Of a stretch of 64,000 bases of DNA, positions 9,460 through 19,088 are shown piece by piece. The position numbers were made by a program, and so were the translations under genes. The notes beneath the pieces are model-generated. The model had not been told where the DNA came from, made no database searches, and was given only the letters and a program-made list of their open reading frames with translations. The DNA lies in NCBI RefSeq assembly GCF_030817075.1, contig NZ_JAUSYU010000001.1, positions 1,426,001 to 1,490,000 on the forward strand, given 5' to 3'. The first letter of the stretch is position 1; each line of letters starts with the position of its first letter. This stretch comes from Arthrobacter sp. V1I9. GTDB taxonomy: Bacteria > Actinomycetota > Actinomycetes > Actinomycetales > Micrococcaceae.

Positions 9460-10384
9460 ACTATCCAAGACTGCGAACCCAGTGAGTGAACCACCGACCG
9501 TCCGCGTCCCGCGCCTGGACCTGACGCTGCCGTCCGCGCCGGTGCGGGAGATCCTCGAGCGTGCCTTTGCTGAAGATGCCCCCGCAGGTGACATCACCTC
9601 CGGGTTGCTGATCCCGGCCGAAGCCCGGGCCACCGCGGTGCTTAACGCACGCGTGCCGGGCGTCCTCAGCGGTGCCACGGTGTTCCGGGATGCCATGCTG
9701 CTGGTGGATCCTGACACCGACGTTGAGCTGCTGCTGGCGGACGGGGAGAAGTTCGACGCCGGGACGCATCTCGCACGGGTCAGCGGACGTGCCAGGTCGG
9801 TCCTGCTGGCAGAACGCGTTGCCCTCAACCTGGTGCAGCGGATGTCCGCCATCGCCACAAAGACTGCAGGGTTTGTGCGGCTGGCCGAAGGTACCTCCGC
9901 CCGGATCACCGATACCCGTAAGACCACGCCCGGGCTGCGGATTCTGGAGCGGTTCGCCGTGCGGTGCGGCGGCGGCGCGAACCACCGGTTCAGCCTCTCC
10001 GACGCCGTGCTGGCCAAGGACAACCACCTCGCCGTCATGACGGGCGGCGACCCCGCGCGGCTCACCGGGCTTCTCGCCGCCGCCAAAGCACAGCTGGGCC
10101 ACACCACCCACTTCGAGGTGGAGGTGGACCGCCTGGACCAGATCGGGCCGGTCCTTGCGGCTGGCGTGGACACCATCATGCTGGACAACTTCACGGTCGA
10201 GGAGTTGAGGGCCGGCGTGGCTCTGGTGGCCGGGCGGGCACGGGTGGAGGCCAGCGGAAATGTGAACCTCGGGACGGTGGCTGGAATCGCAGCCACGGGA
10301 GTCGACGTCATTTCCGTGGGCGCTCTCACCCACACGGTGGCGGCCCTGGACCTCGGGCTCGACGTTGAACTGACCGTCAGGTGA
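9452..10384 (+). CDS. nadC: Nicotinate-nucleotide pyrophosphorylase (quinolinate phosphoribosyltransferase)
   Basis: A 310-residue enzyme converting quinolinate and PRPP to nicotinate mononucleotide, third step of de novo NAD synthesis. Family motifs are ERVALNLVQRMS near 121-132, TRKTTPGLR at 155-163, the HR pair at 178-179, KDNH at 189-192 and HFEVEVD further on. Upstream in-frame codons exist, but the ATG at 9452 inside the end of nadB gives the family's usual N-terminus. The next gene begins 6 bp after the stop. Confidence 0.94.
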   Translation: MTELSKTANPVSEPPTVRVPRLDLTLPSAPVREILERAFAEDAPAGDITSGLLIPAEARATAVLNARVPGVLSGATVFRDAMLLVDPDTDVELLLADGEKFDAGTHLARVSGRARSVLLAERVALNLVQRMSAIATKTAGFVRLAEGTSARITDTRKTTPGLRILERFAVRCGGGANHRFSLSDAVLAKDNHLAVMTGGDPARLTGLLAAAKAQLGHTTHFEVEVDRLDQIGPVLAAGVDTIMLDNFTVEELRAGVALVAGRARVEASGNVNLGTVAGIAATGVDVISVGALTHTVAALDLGLDVELTVR

Positions 10385-10390
10385 CTCCCC

Positions 10391-11563
10391 ATGATCTTCC
10401 TTGACGCAGCAGCCACCACCCCCGTCCGCCGTGAGGTGCTCGATGCCATGTGGCCTTACCTCACCGGTGAGTTCGGCAACCCGTCGAGTCACCACACCCT
10501 GGGCGAAGCTGCCGCTGATGCGCTCGCGGGCGCCCGGCGGTCAGTCGCAGCCGTCCTGGGTTGCCGGCCCGGAGAAGTGACCTTCACTGCCGGCGGAACG
10601 GAAGCGGACAACCTCGCCGTCAAGGGAATCGCCCTGGCCCGGCAGGCAGCAGATCCGCAGCTGGACCGGGTGGTGATCAGCGCCGTCGAGCATCCCGCGG
10701 TGGAGGAGTCGGCCCGGTACCTGGAGCGCTTCCACGGTTTCGCGGTTGATGTGGTTCCTGTTGACGGGACGGGGCGCGTACGGCCGGATGCGTTCCGGGC
10801 CGTGCTTCGGCCGGAAACCGCCCTGGCCAGCATCATGTACGCCAACAACGAGGTGGGAACGGTGCAGCCCATCGCCGAACTTGCCGGCCTGGCGCGGGGA
10901 CTGGGCATCCCGTTCCACACCGATGCCGTCCAGGCGGCCGGCTGGCTGCCGGTGGACACCGGGGCTCTGGGTGTTGATGCGATGAGCATTTCGGGGCATA
11001 AACTTGGGGCGCCCAAAGGCAGCGGAGTGTTGTTCGTCCGCGGCCGCACCAGGGTGGAGCCGCTGATTCATGGTGGCGGGCAGGAACGCGGCCGGAGATC
11101 AGGAACAGAGAACGTGGCGGGAGCCGTGGGCCTTGCCACCGCGCTCACCCTGGCCCAAGCCGGCCAGCTGGAGGAACGACGGCGGGTCGCAGCCATGCGG
11201 GACACCTTTATCAACGCTGTACTTGCCGGTGTTCCGGGGGCCATCCTCACCGGGCATCCCGTTGAGCGGCTGCCCTCCGTGGCGTCCTTCTGCTTCCCCG
11301 GAACCAGCGGCGAATCGGTTCTGCTTGAATTGGAACGCCAGGGCGTTGTGTGCTCCAGCGGTTCAGCCTGCGCGGCGGGTTCCGATGTGCCGTCGCCCGT
11401 GCTCACCTCAATGGGAATTTCCCCGGAAGTGGCCCATACTGCTGTGCGGTTCAGTTTTGATGCATTGGTGACCCAAGCGGACCTGGAAGCGGCTGCTGCG
11501 GCGGTGCTTGACGGCGTCGGACGGGTCAGGGGCCTGGGCGCCCAGCGCCTCGCTCGGGGCTGA
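10391..11563 (+). CDS. Cysteine desulfurase (NifS/IscS-like) in the nad operon
   Basis: A 390-residue PLP enzyme of the class V aminotransferase fold that removes sulfur from cysteine as a protein-bound persulfide. The Schiff-base lysine is K204 in SISGHKLGAPKG. The sulfur-carrying cysteine is C327 in SSGSACAAGS. Located 6 bp after nadC, it likely supplies sulfur for the NadA iron-sulfur cluster; a link of this kind is known for nadA operons in other bacteria. No IscU or SUF partner is nearby. Its stop lies only 9 bp from the convergent DUF1684 gene. Confidence 0.92.
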   Translation: MIFLDAAATTPVRREVLDAMWPYLTGEFGNPSSHHTLGEAAADALAGARRSVAAVLGCRPGEVTFTAGGTEADNLAVKGIALARQAADPQLDRVVISAVEHPAVEESARYLERFHGFAVDVVPVDGTGRVRPDAFRAVLRPETALASIMYANNEVGTVQPIAELAGLARGLGIPFHTDAVQAAGWLPVDTGALGVDAMSISGHKLGAPKGSGVLFVRGRTRVEPLIHGGGQERGRRSGTENVAGAVGLATALTLAQAGQLEERRRVAAMRDTFINAVLAGVPGAILTGHPVERLPSVASFCFPGTSGESVLLELERQGVVCSSGSACAAGSDVPSPVLTSMGISPEVAHTAVRFSFDALVTQADLEAAAAAVLDGVGRVRGLGAQRLARG

Positions 11564-11572
11564 GCAGTCCCG

Positions 11573-12232
11573 TCAGTAGAGCTCGCCCACCGGGATCTCC
11601 ACGGCCAACCGGTTGGACGGCCCCGGCAGCGGGCAGGCCCAGGCCTCGTTGTAGGCGCACGACGGGTTGTAGGCAAAGTTGAAGTCCAGGACAAACGTGG
11701 CGTCCGGACCGGTGCCTTGGACGCCGTGGAACGCGCCCTTGATGGTGTCGAGCAGATATCGGCCAGCCCCGTAGCTGCCGCCGGGCTGGCCGGCGGTGGC
11801 GTCCCGGAACGGCACAAAAATGCCGCCGCCGTACCCCTGCAGCTTCCACACCGCGAGCTGGCCTACTTCCGGAAGGTCAAAGGTGCCCAGCCGGACGAAG
11901 CGGACGGCACCGTCGGTACCCGTTTCTACGCTGATTTGCCTGCCCGCGCCCTGCTGGGTCAGCGGAACATGGAACCGGTAGATGGGGTCATAGTCCGCCG
12001 TTTTGAGCCCCGAAAAGTGGGCCTTGTCTGCCGCAGTCAATGCCGAGGCCGGGTGCGTGACGAACATCAGGTCGCGCTGATGGCGCCAGTAGGAATGCGC
12101 TTCCGCCGGGTTTTCGAGCGAAAGCTTGCGGACGTTGTGATACAGGGCAAACGTCCGCAACCGCCAGTCAGCGATGTCGACGGCGGAAATGTCCGTCCGG
12201 TCTTCTTCGGCTGCGCCCCGATGTTCTTCCAT
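11573..12232 (-). CDS. DUF1684 family protein
   Basis: A 219-residue protein with the conserved features of DUF1684: an N-terminal DWRLRTFALYHNVRKLSLEN segment, the mid-region FVPFRDATAG with a tyrosine/glycine-rich strand, and the C-terminal DFNFAYNPSCAYNEAWACP. The function is unknown. No signal peptide or membrane segment is seen. I chose the ATG at 12232; a start at 12328 would add 32 residues with no family likeness. It is divergent from the lipoprotein gene at 12363. Confidence 0.78.
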   Translation of the reverse strand: MEEHRGAAEEDRTDISAVDIADWRLRTFALYHNVRKLSLENPAEAHSYWRHQRDLMFVTHPASALTAADKAHFSGLKTADYDPIYRFHVPLTQQGAGRQISVETGTDGAVRFVRLGTFDLPEVGQLAVWKLQGYGGGIFVPFRDATAGQPGGSYGAGRYLLDTIKGAFHGVQGTGPDATFVLDFNFAYNPSCAYNEAWACPLPGPSNRLAVEIPVGELY

Positions 12233-12362
12233 AGCCCCCAGCCTAGTCCCCGGGACCCGCAGAACACGCCCAGCGTTGACACGCGCCGGTGCCTGCCGTT
12301 TGGTGGGAGGAAACGCCTTCCCGGTCATCGCTGGCTCCCTGCCGTCCCACTAGGCTGGCTGC

Positions 12363-13166
12363 ATGAGAGGCAAGGCGACACCGACCGTCCTGTCCGGCGT
12401 GCTGCTGGTGGCAGGCACCCTCCTTGCAGGCTGCTCCGCGGGAGAGCCCCGGGGGCCAGGCTGGACAGCGCAGCCGGATCCGTCAGCCGCGGGAACCACC
12501 GCTCCTGCATCAGCGGGCGCCATGGCATCAGCGACGGCGACGGCGGACGGCGGCGCGACGCCCACCGCCGGGCCGGAGGCTGTTGCCACGGCGGCGGCGT
12601 GGAAGACTTTCTCGGATCCCGGCAGGACCGTCAGCTTCGAGCTTCCCGAGGACTGGATCGCGCAGTCCGTCACGCCGGACGAAGGCAGCCTGCCCGGCGC
12701 GCTGAAAATCGAAGTGAAAAAGCCGGATGGGACTTTCCTCGCAGCGCTGCGGACAGGACTGCCGCCGTCGTCCGCCACATGCGCTGGCGCCTCGAAGCGG
12801 CCCTATACGGTCATCAGCAGCCTTCCCGTCGAACTGTCCGCCGCCGGCGGGGAAGGAACGATACCGCCGAGGGTGGTTTTCCGGGTGGTGCAGGGGTACC
12901 GCTACTTTGGCTCCTACGGCCTCACCAACGTGGTGGGCGGCGGCGACGGGCGGGCGTGCGAGCTGCGCAACATCGTCCGTGGCCCGGCGGGGAAGGGCGA
13001 TTATTCCTTTGGCGATGTGGTCGCCGTGAAGGCCTTCGCCCGGGATGAAAAGGTGGCTCCCGCGAAGGCGTTCGACACCCTGGACCAGGCAACCCGCTAT
13101 GCCACGGAAGGCACTGAATTCGCCAACGTCCAGCGGATGCTAATGTCTCTGGAGATCAACAACTAG
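12363..13166 (+). CDS. Putative lipoprotein of unknown function
   Basis: A 267-residue exported protein. A signal peptide ends in the lipobox LLAGC (Cys about 24), so it should be lipid-anchored outside the membrane. Residues about 25-75 form an Ala/Pro/Thr-rich linker. The folded part (about 78-267) begins TFSDPGRTVSFELPEDW, a phrase common in actinobacterial lipoproteins with a PsbP/LpqN-like fold; that likeness is tentative. Two cysteines (CAGA near 141 and CELR near 200) could form a disulfide. Nothing in the context names a function. Confidence 0.75.
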   Translation: MRGKATPTVLSGVLLVAGTLLAGCSAGEPRGPGWTAQPDPSAAGTTAPASAGAMASATATADGGATPTAGPEAVATAAAWKTFSDPGRTVSFELPEDWIAQSVTPDEGSLPGALKIEVKKPDGTFLAALRTGLPPSSATCAGASKRPYTVISSLPVELSAAGGEGTIPPRVVFRVVQGYRYFGSYGLTNVVGGGDGRACELRNIVRGPAGKGDYSFGDVVAVKAFARDEKVAPAKAFDTLDQATRYATEGTEFANVQRMLMSLEINN

Positions 13167-13240
13167 TCCCGTTCCCGGCCCCCACCCTGCGCCGGTCAGA
13201 GTGGCGACTTTTCTTCCACCGCCGACACCCCCGGAGAGCC

Positions 13241-14047
13241 ATGGAACGCAGTGTTTCCGCACGACTGGTCTTCAAGACCGTAGCCAACACCAAGGTGGCC
13301 ATGGCCATCGCTGTAGCCCGGAACAGCGGCTACTCCTCCTTCGAGGAGTCCCTGGCCGTGACAGCCGGGGGAGTGCAGGTACCCCTGATCGAGGTGTCGG
13401 ACCACCACGGAGGCAGGTTCCACTACATGGAGTTCGCCGAGCCGGCAGAGGTCACGGTGGAATACTCCGCGACGGTGGGCGGGAAAGGGGAACCCGAGGA
13501 AGCGGAGCTCGCCGACCGGATCCGCTACGTCCGGCCCAGCCGCTACGCAGAATCCGACCGGCTCCTGCCCACGGCCTACGCGGAGTTCGAGGGCGTCCAG
13601 GGTGGCGGTTTGCTGCACGCTGTCCGGAACTGGGTGAACGGGGAGCTGCGCTACCTCAGCGGCTCCTCCCGGGGCACCGACGGTGCGGTGGAAACCCTCC
13701 TCAGCCGCCGTGGGGTGTGCCGGGACTTTGCGCACCTGGCCATCGCGCTGCTGAGGTCCAAGGATATTCCGGCCCGGCTGGCCGCAGTTTATGCCCCGGG
13801 GCTGAGCCCGATGGATTTCCACGCCGTAGCGGAGGCCTACGTGGAAGGAGCCTGGCACGTCATCGATCCCACGGGCCTTGCCCCGCGGGAATCGATGCTG
13901 CGCATCACGGCGGGCCGCGACTCAGCTGACACGGCCTTCCTCTCCACCGTGGGCGGAAGCCTCATCCTCAACCAGCTGCAGGTCACCGCCGTTGTGAACG
14001 GCACCCTGCCCGTGGAGGACCCTGCCCGGCTGTTGGCACTGGGCTAG
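13241..14047 (+). CDS. Transglutaminase-like cysteine protease-fold protein
   Basis: A 268-residue cytosolic protein. The catalytic triad is visible: C160 in RRGVCRDFAHL, H194 in FHAVAEAYV and D209 in HVIDPTG. An N-terminal beta-rich part (1-95) precedes the transglutaminase-like core, as in many bacterial homologues thought to act as proteases or amidases. The start at 13241 has GGAG closely upstream. It follows the lipoprotein by 74 bp and ends before a perfect 12-bp hairpin. Confidence 0.85.
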   Translation: MERSVSARLVFKTVANTKVAMAIAVARNSGYSSFEESLAVTAGGVQVPLIEVSDHHGGRFHYMEFAEPAEVTVEYSATVGGKGEPEEAELADRIRYVRPSRYAESDRLLPTAYAEFEGVQGGGLLHAVRNWVNGELRYLSGSSRGTDGAVETLLSRRGVCRDFAHLAIALLRSKDIPARLAAVYAPGLSPMDFHAVAEAYVEGAWHVIDPTGLAPRESMLRITAGRDSADTAFLSTVGGSLILNQLQVTAVVNGTLPVEDPARLLALG

Positions 14048-14054
14048 GCGGCTC

Positions 14055-14084
14055 GGCCGGCGCCGGGAAGCTCCGGCGCCGGCC
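14055..14084. terminator. Terminator hairpin, bidirectional
   Basis: A perfect 12-bp stem, GGCCGGCGCCGG and its complement, with a 6-base loop (14067-14072) sits between the convergent transglutaminase-like and marR genes. Confidence 0.72.
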
Positions 14085-14098
14085 TCTGCAGGCTTTTC

Positions 14099-14570
14099 CT
14101 AGCGGACCGGGCGTGGCCCCAGCGAGCTTCGAAGCTTCTCGGTGAGCCTTCGCAGCTCCTTCTGCTCGGCCGGAGTCAGGGCCGGACCGATCAGGGTGGA
14201 GATGTCGCGGACATGCTCGCGCCCGATCTCCTTCTGCAGTTCCCGGCCGGTATCCGTCAGCTGCAGGAGCACGCCGCGGCCGTCCTCCGGAGCGGGCATC
14301 CTGGCCACGAGCCCGCGTTTTTCCAGCCGCTCCACCAGCCGGCTGAGGCTGGACTGGCTCAGCAGGACGTTGTCGTTGAGCTCGTTGAGCCGCAGCCACC
14401 CGGTGGGACAGCGGGAGAGCGTAAACAGGACGTCATACTCGTTCACCGCGAGCTTCCGGAAGGCCGGGCCGGACTGCAGCTTGCGCATCACAGCCACTCT
14501 GGGCCCGGAACAGCGACTCCCAGGTTTCCGCTGCCAGTCGGACCGGTGACTCGGTCGTCTTGCCTGCCAT
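14099..14570 (-). CDS. MarR-family regulator, frameshifted near its N-terminus
   Basis: A winged-helix regulator of about 156 residues with LTLSRCPTGWLRLNELND-type lead-in, recognition helix LSQSSLSRLVERLEKRGL and the wing D/R motif PAPEDGRGVLLQLT. The true start is the ATG at 14570, which overlaps the stop of the luciferase-like gene (TGATG). From there the frame reads MAGKTTESPVRLAAETW to FRAQ, then one extra base at 14498 breaks it before VAVMRKLQSG. I treat this as a sequence error. The tight coupling with the monooxygenase gene and the palindrome at 15736 suggest it represses its own operon. Confidence 0.83.
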
Positions 14571-15680
14571 CACGCCTCCGCAGCGGACTTTTCGTTGTCC
14601 TGGGCTGCCAGCAGCGCAGCCACCCGGCCGGCGTGGGTGGGCGGCTCAGGAACGTGGGCCGGCTTACGGGCCGCGTATTCCTTGCGCAGGACGGGGAGGA
14701 CTTCTTCACCGAACAGGTCCAGCTGCTCAAGCACCGTTTTCAGCGGCAGGCCCGCGTGGTCGATCAGGAACAGCTGCCGCTGGTAGTCGCCGAAGTACTC
14801 CCGGAACGTCAGCGTCTTCTCGATGACTTCCTGCGGGCTGCCGACGGTCAGCGGCGTCTGCGAGGTGAAATCCTCAAGGGACGGCCCGTGCCCGTATACC
14901 GGAGCGTTGTCGAAGTAGGGGCGGAACTCCTTGACGGCGTCCTGGGAGTTCTTCCGCATAAAGAACTGGCCGCCCAGGCCCACGATCGCCTGGTCCGCCT
15001 TGCCGTGGCCGTAGTGCTCGTAGCGCTCACGGTAAAGGCTGATCAGCTGCTGGTAGTGCTCCTTCGGCCAGAAGATGTTGTTGGCGAAGAAGCCGTCACC
15101 GAAGTAGGCGGCCACTTCGGCGATCTGCGGGGTGCGGATGGAACCGTGCCACACGAAGGGGGCGACGCCGTCGAGCGGACGGGGCGTGGACGTGAAGTTC
15201 TGCAGCGGCGTGCGGAATTTTCCGGACCAGTTCACGGTGTCCTCGTCCCACAGCTTGCGCAGCAGGCTGTAGTTCTCGATCGCGAGCTCCACGCCGTCCT
15301 GGATGTTCTTGCCAAACCATGGGTAGACCGGAGCCGTATTGCCGCGGCCGAGGACCAGGTCCACCCGGCCGTCGGCCAGGTGCTGGAGCATCGCAAAGTC
15401 TTCGGCAATCTTCACCGGATCATTGGTGGTGATCAGGGTGGTGGCGGTGGACAGCGTGATGCGTTCGGTCTGCGCGGCGATGTAGGCGAGGGTGGTGGGT
15501 GGGAGAGGACGAGAAGAAGGGCCGGTTGTGGTGCTCGCCCAGGGCATAGACATCCATGCCGATTTCCTCGACCTTTTTGGCGATGGCCACCGAGGCCTTG
15601 ATTCGCTCATTCTCGGTGGGGATCCGGCCCGTGGTGGGGTCCGGAGTGATGTCGCTGACGCTGAAAACACCGATCTGCAT
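14570..15680 (-). CDS. LLM-class (luciferase-like) flavin-dependent monooxygenase, frameshifted
   Basis: About 369 residues after repair, with a TIM-barrel luciferase-like fold. It opens MQIGVFSVSDITPDPTTGR and carries VYALGEHHNRPF, DGRVDLVLGRGN and VWHGSIRTP, and resembles the CE1758-type FMN-dependent subgroup. The frame breaks in the GGG run at 15501-15503 (CCC in the gene); removing one base joins FFSSS to PPTTLAYIAAQ. Start is the ATG at 15680. The substrate is unknown; MarR coupling suggests a response to a toxic small molecule. A reading that begins at 15766 in the second frame is only the consequence of the error. Confidence 0.85.
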
Positions 15681-15735
15681 GATGTGCCTTTCCGTTGCTT
15701 GGACTTACTGGCCTGGATTCCAGTATAGGCCAATT

Positions 15736-15753
15736 TAGATGCATTTGCATCTA
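15736..15753. promoter_or_regulatory. Perfect MarR-type palindrome
   Basis: TAGATGCA-TT-TGCATCTA is an 18-bp perfect dyad, 56 bp before the start of the luciferase-like gene. ATGCA/TGCAT arms with a 2-bp centre are common MarR-family operators. The MarR gene is the second gene of the operon, which makes autoregulation the simplest reading. Confidence 0.7.
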
Positions 15754-15796
15754 TCGCCGGGTACAACGCCGCCGGCGGGAAAATATTCCGCTTTGT

Positions 15797-18700
15797 TTAC
15801 TCGGGGCTTCCGGGGGCGGCACGGCGGCCGCTGACTTTGGGAACCATGCCGGTGGTCCAGTCCCGGAACTCGTCGTCCACGTCCGCGCCGGCGCCGAACT
15901 CCGGGCGTTCCTGCAGTTCCCGGAGCAGCGCCTTCCTTTCGCGGCGGCCCTCCACCAGGCGGTACAGCACAGGCACCAGTACCAGGGTCAGGGCGGTGGA
16001 CGAAATGAGCCCGCCGATTACCACCACGGCCAGCGGCTGCGAGATGAAGCCGCCGCCGCCGGTGAGGCCCAGCGCCATAGGGGTCAGGGCAAAGACGGTG
16101 GCCAGGGCGGTCATCAGGATGGGACGGAGCCGCTGGCGTGCGCCATGCGTGATCGCATCTGCCACGCTCATTCCCGGCCGCCCGTCCCGCTGCTGCCGGT
16201 ACTGGTTGATGAGGTCGATCAGCACAATGGCGTTGGTAACCACGATTCCCACCAGCATGAGCATGCCGATCAGCGACGGCAGTCCCAGCGGAACACCGGT
16301 CACCAGGAGCAGGACCACGGCGCCGGTGGCCGCGAACGGCACCGAAACCAGCAGGATCAGCGGCTGGATGAGGGACTTGAAGGTGGCCACCATGATCACG
16401 TAAACGATGGCGATGGCAGCCAGCAGCGCGAGGCCGAGCTGCTGGAATGACTCCTGCTGCTGGGTGGTGGCACCGCCGAGTTCGGCGGTGACTCCGGCCG
16501 GGCAGCTGCACCTCTTCAAGGCGTTTTTGGACCTCGGCGTTGACCGCGCCGAGGTTGGATTCCGACGGCGTCACGGACACACGTGCGGTGCGCTGGCCGT
16601 TGCTGGCGGTAATGGATACCGGCACGTCCACCTGTTCCACCGAGGCGATGCTGCCCAGCGTCACCGGGTTGCCGGCGGCGGGAAGGGGGATTCTGCGGAC
16701 GGCGTCAATGCTGGTGAATTTGGTGCCCTGACCGATCTGGACCGGGAAATCGTCGGTGTCGATCCGGACGGTTCCGGCGGGGATGGGGCTGATGGTCGAA
16801 GCGAGGACCCCGGCCACCTGTTCTTCGTCGAGCCCGGCGGCCACAGCTTTCGCCCTGTCCACCTTCACCTGAACCACCGGTTGGCTGGCCGCAAGGTTAG
16901 TGGCCACTTCACTGGTGCCGGGAACGCCGGTCATGGCCTCCACCATGGTGTCGCTTGCCGCCTGCAGGTCGGCCGTGGTGGCGGCCTTGATGGTGATGTC
17001 CACCGTGGACGAGGTGCCGAAGCCGCCCTGCTGGGTGCCCACGGAAACCTTCCCGGAATCGGGCACCTTTGCCAGTTCGTTCCGCACCGTCTCCTGCAGC
17101 TGTTCCTGGTCCGCCTTTTCGTCGGTCACCACGGTGAACGTGGAGTTGGACGAGCCGGTGGAGGTGAGCGCGGCAAAGCCGGCCTGGGCATTGCCGGACG
17201 TCAGCTGGACGTCACGGACGCCGTCGATTCCGCGCAGGACCTCCTCGAGGCGGATGGCCGTGGCGCTCGTGTCCGCGAGGCTGGTGCCGGCGGGGAGCAC
17301 CTGCCGGACCGTCAGGCTGTTCTGGCCGGAATTGCCCAGCAGGTTGGTGGCCAGCAGCGGCGTCATGGCGGCGGTGGCGCCCAGGACCAGCGCGGCAGCC
17401 ACCAAGGTGATGACCGGATGTTTCTGGGTTTTGGAGAGGACGGGCAGGTATCCGCGCTGCAGCCTGCTGCGCTGTTCCGCTTCCAGGGCCTGGGCCCGTG
17501 CCTCGGCTGCGTTCTGGCGGGCGGCGTCGCTGCCTGGCGTGGTACCGGGATTGCGCAGGAACCAGTACGCAAGTACGGGAACAATGGTGAGCGAGACCAG
17601 CAGGGAGGCCAGCAGGGCCATGGTGACAGTGAGGGCGAAGGGCCTGAACAGCTCGCCGGCCAGTTCGCCCACGAAGGCGATGGGGAGGAAGACCGCCACG
17701 GTGGTGAGGGTGGACGCCGTGATGGCGCCGGCCACTTCCCTGATGGCTGTCAGGATGGCGGTGACTTTTTCTTCCCCATAGCTGAGGTGCCGTTTGATGT
17801 TTTCGATGACCACGATCGAGTCGTCAACCACCCGGCCGATGGCAATCGTGAGGGCGCCGAGGGTAAGGATGTTCAGCGAGTATCCGGTGGCTGACAGGCC
17901 GATGAAGGTGATCAGGAGCGAGAGCGGGATCGACACGGCCGTCACCAGCGTTGAGCGGGCAGACATCAGGAAGACCAGGATGACCGCAACGGCGAAGCCG
18001 AGCCCCAGCAGGCCCTCGGTGGTGAGGTCCTTAATGGATTTTTCGATGAAGGGGGCCTGGTCGAACACCGGTGTGAACTTAGCGTTCGATCCCAGTTCGG
18101 CCTCAAGCTCGTCCAGTGTGTCCCGCACGGCATGCGAGATGCCCACAGTGTCGCCTTCGGGCTTTTTGGTAACGGAGACGGCGAGCGTTTCTTCGCCGTT
18201 GGTCCGTGTGATGGAGGTGCGTTCGTCGTCCTTGAGGGACACGTCCGCCACGGTGCCGACGGTGGCGGCGTCCTTTGCCCCGGCGAGGGGGAGCGCCTTG
18301 ATGGCATCCAGCGAATCCACCGGGCTGCCGATCTGCAGGGACAGCGTTTTGCCCTGCTCCTCAAGGGTCCCCGCCGGAACCAGGGTGCCGTTGTTGCCCA
18401 GCGCGTCGCGGATAGAGGCGATGGTCGCTCCGGCGGAGGCCATGGCTTCGGGGCGGGGAAGGATTTCGATGTGCTGGGTGGCGCCGCCGGTCACGTCCGC
18501 GCCCCGGACGCCGTCGATCTTCTGCAGCCGTGGGACGCTCAGCCGCTGGAGGTCGGCGTTCAGCTCGCTGAGCGATTTGTCGGAGGACACCGCCAGGAAC
18601 ACGATGGGGAAGTCGTTGATGCTGCCGGCAAAGGCCTGCGGCTGTACGTCCTCGGGCAGGGAACGCTTGGCGTTGGAGATGGCCCGGTCAATCTGGTTCC

Positions 18701-19016
18701 GGGCCCGGTCCAGGTTGGACCCGTACGTGAAGACCATGGTGATCTGCGAGACGCCGTTGCGCGACGTGGAGGAGGTGGATTCCAGCCCCTCCACGCCGTT
18801 CAGTGCAGTCTCCAGCGGCCCGCTGACCTGCTTGTCCACCACCTCCGGGGAGGCGCCCGGCATTGCAGTCAGCACCGTGATCTGGGGGAACTCGATCGAC
18901 GGGATGAGCTCCTGCTTCAGCGACGACATGGTGATCACGCCGAAGACGGAAGCGAATACGGTGATCAGTGCGATCAGCGCCCGGTTTGCAAGTGAGAGTT
19001 GTGCCAGCCGGAACAT
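15797..19016 (-). CDS. RND-family efflux transporter (AcrB-like), frameshifted
   Basis: About 1072 residues after repair, the full length of an RND pump. It starts MFRLAQLSLANRALIAL with AGGAGA upstream; a 20-codon longer reading lacks support. TM4 carries GRVVDDSIVVIENI with the proton-relay Asp pair. Two periplasmic-type domains flank the two sets of membrane helices, ending RRERKALLRELQ. The frame breaks in the GGG run 16500-16502; removing one base joins EEVQL to PAGVTAELGG. No adaptor or outer-membrane partner is adjacent. As in other Gram-positives it probably acts alone, and the substrate is unknown. It lies 72 bp downstream of mqo. Confidence 0.87.
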
Positions 19017-19088
19017 CTGATCGGTCTCCTGTGGGGTTTTAGCGAAACTGTTGTGTGCCGGAAGCCGGCCACTCACCCCGTGCAGGGG

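Noticed and set aside
8848..10449. A 533-codon minus-strand frame across nadB and nadC
   Set aside because: It is a shadow frame rich in Ser/Arg/Thr. The plus-strand genes nadB and nadC explain the region fully.
15680..15766. An alternative N-terminus for the luciferase-like protein beginning at 15766
   Set aside because: It comes from reading the wrong frame upstream of the extra base and would cover the MarR palindrome; the text lacks the family's MQIGVFS start.
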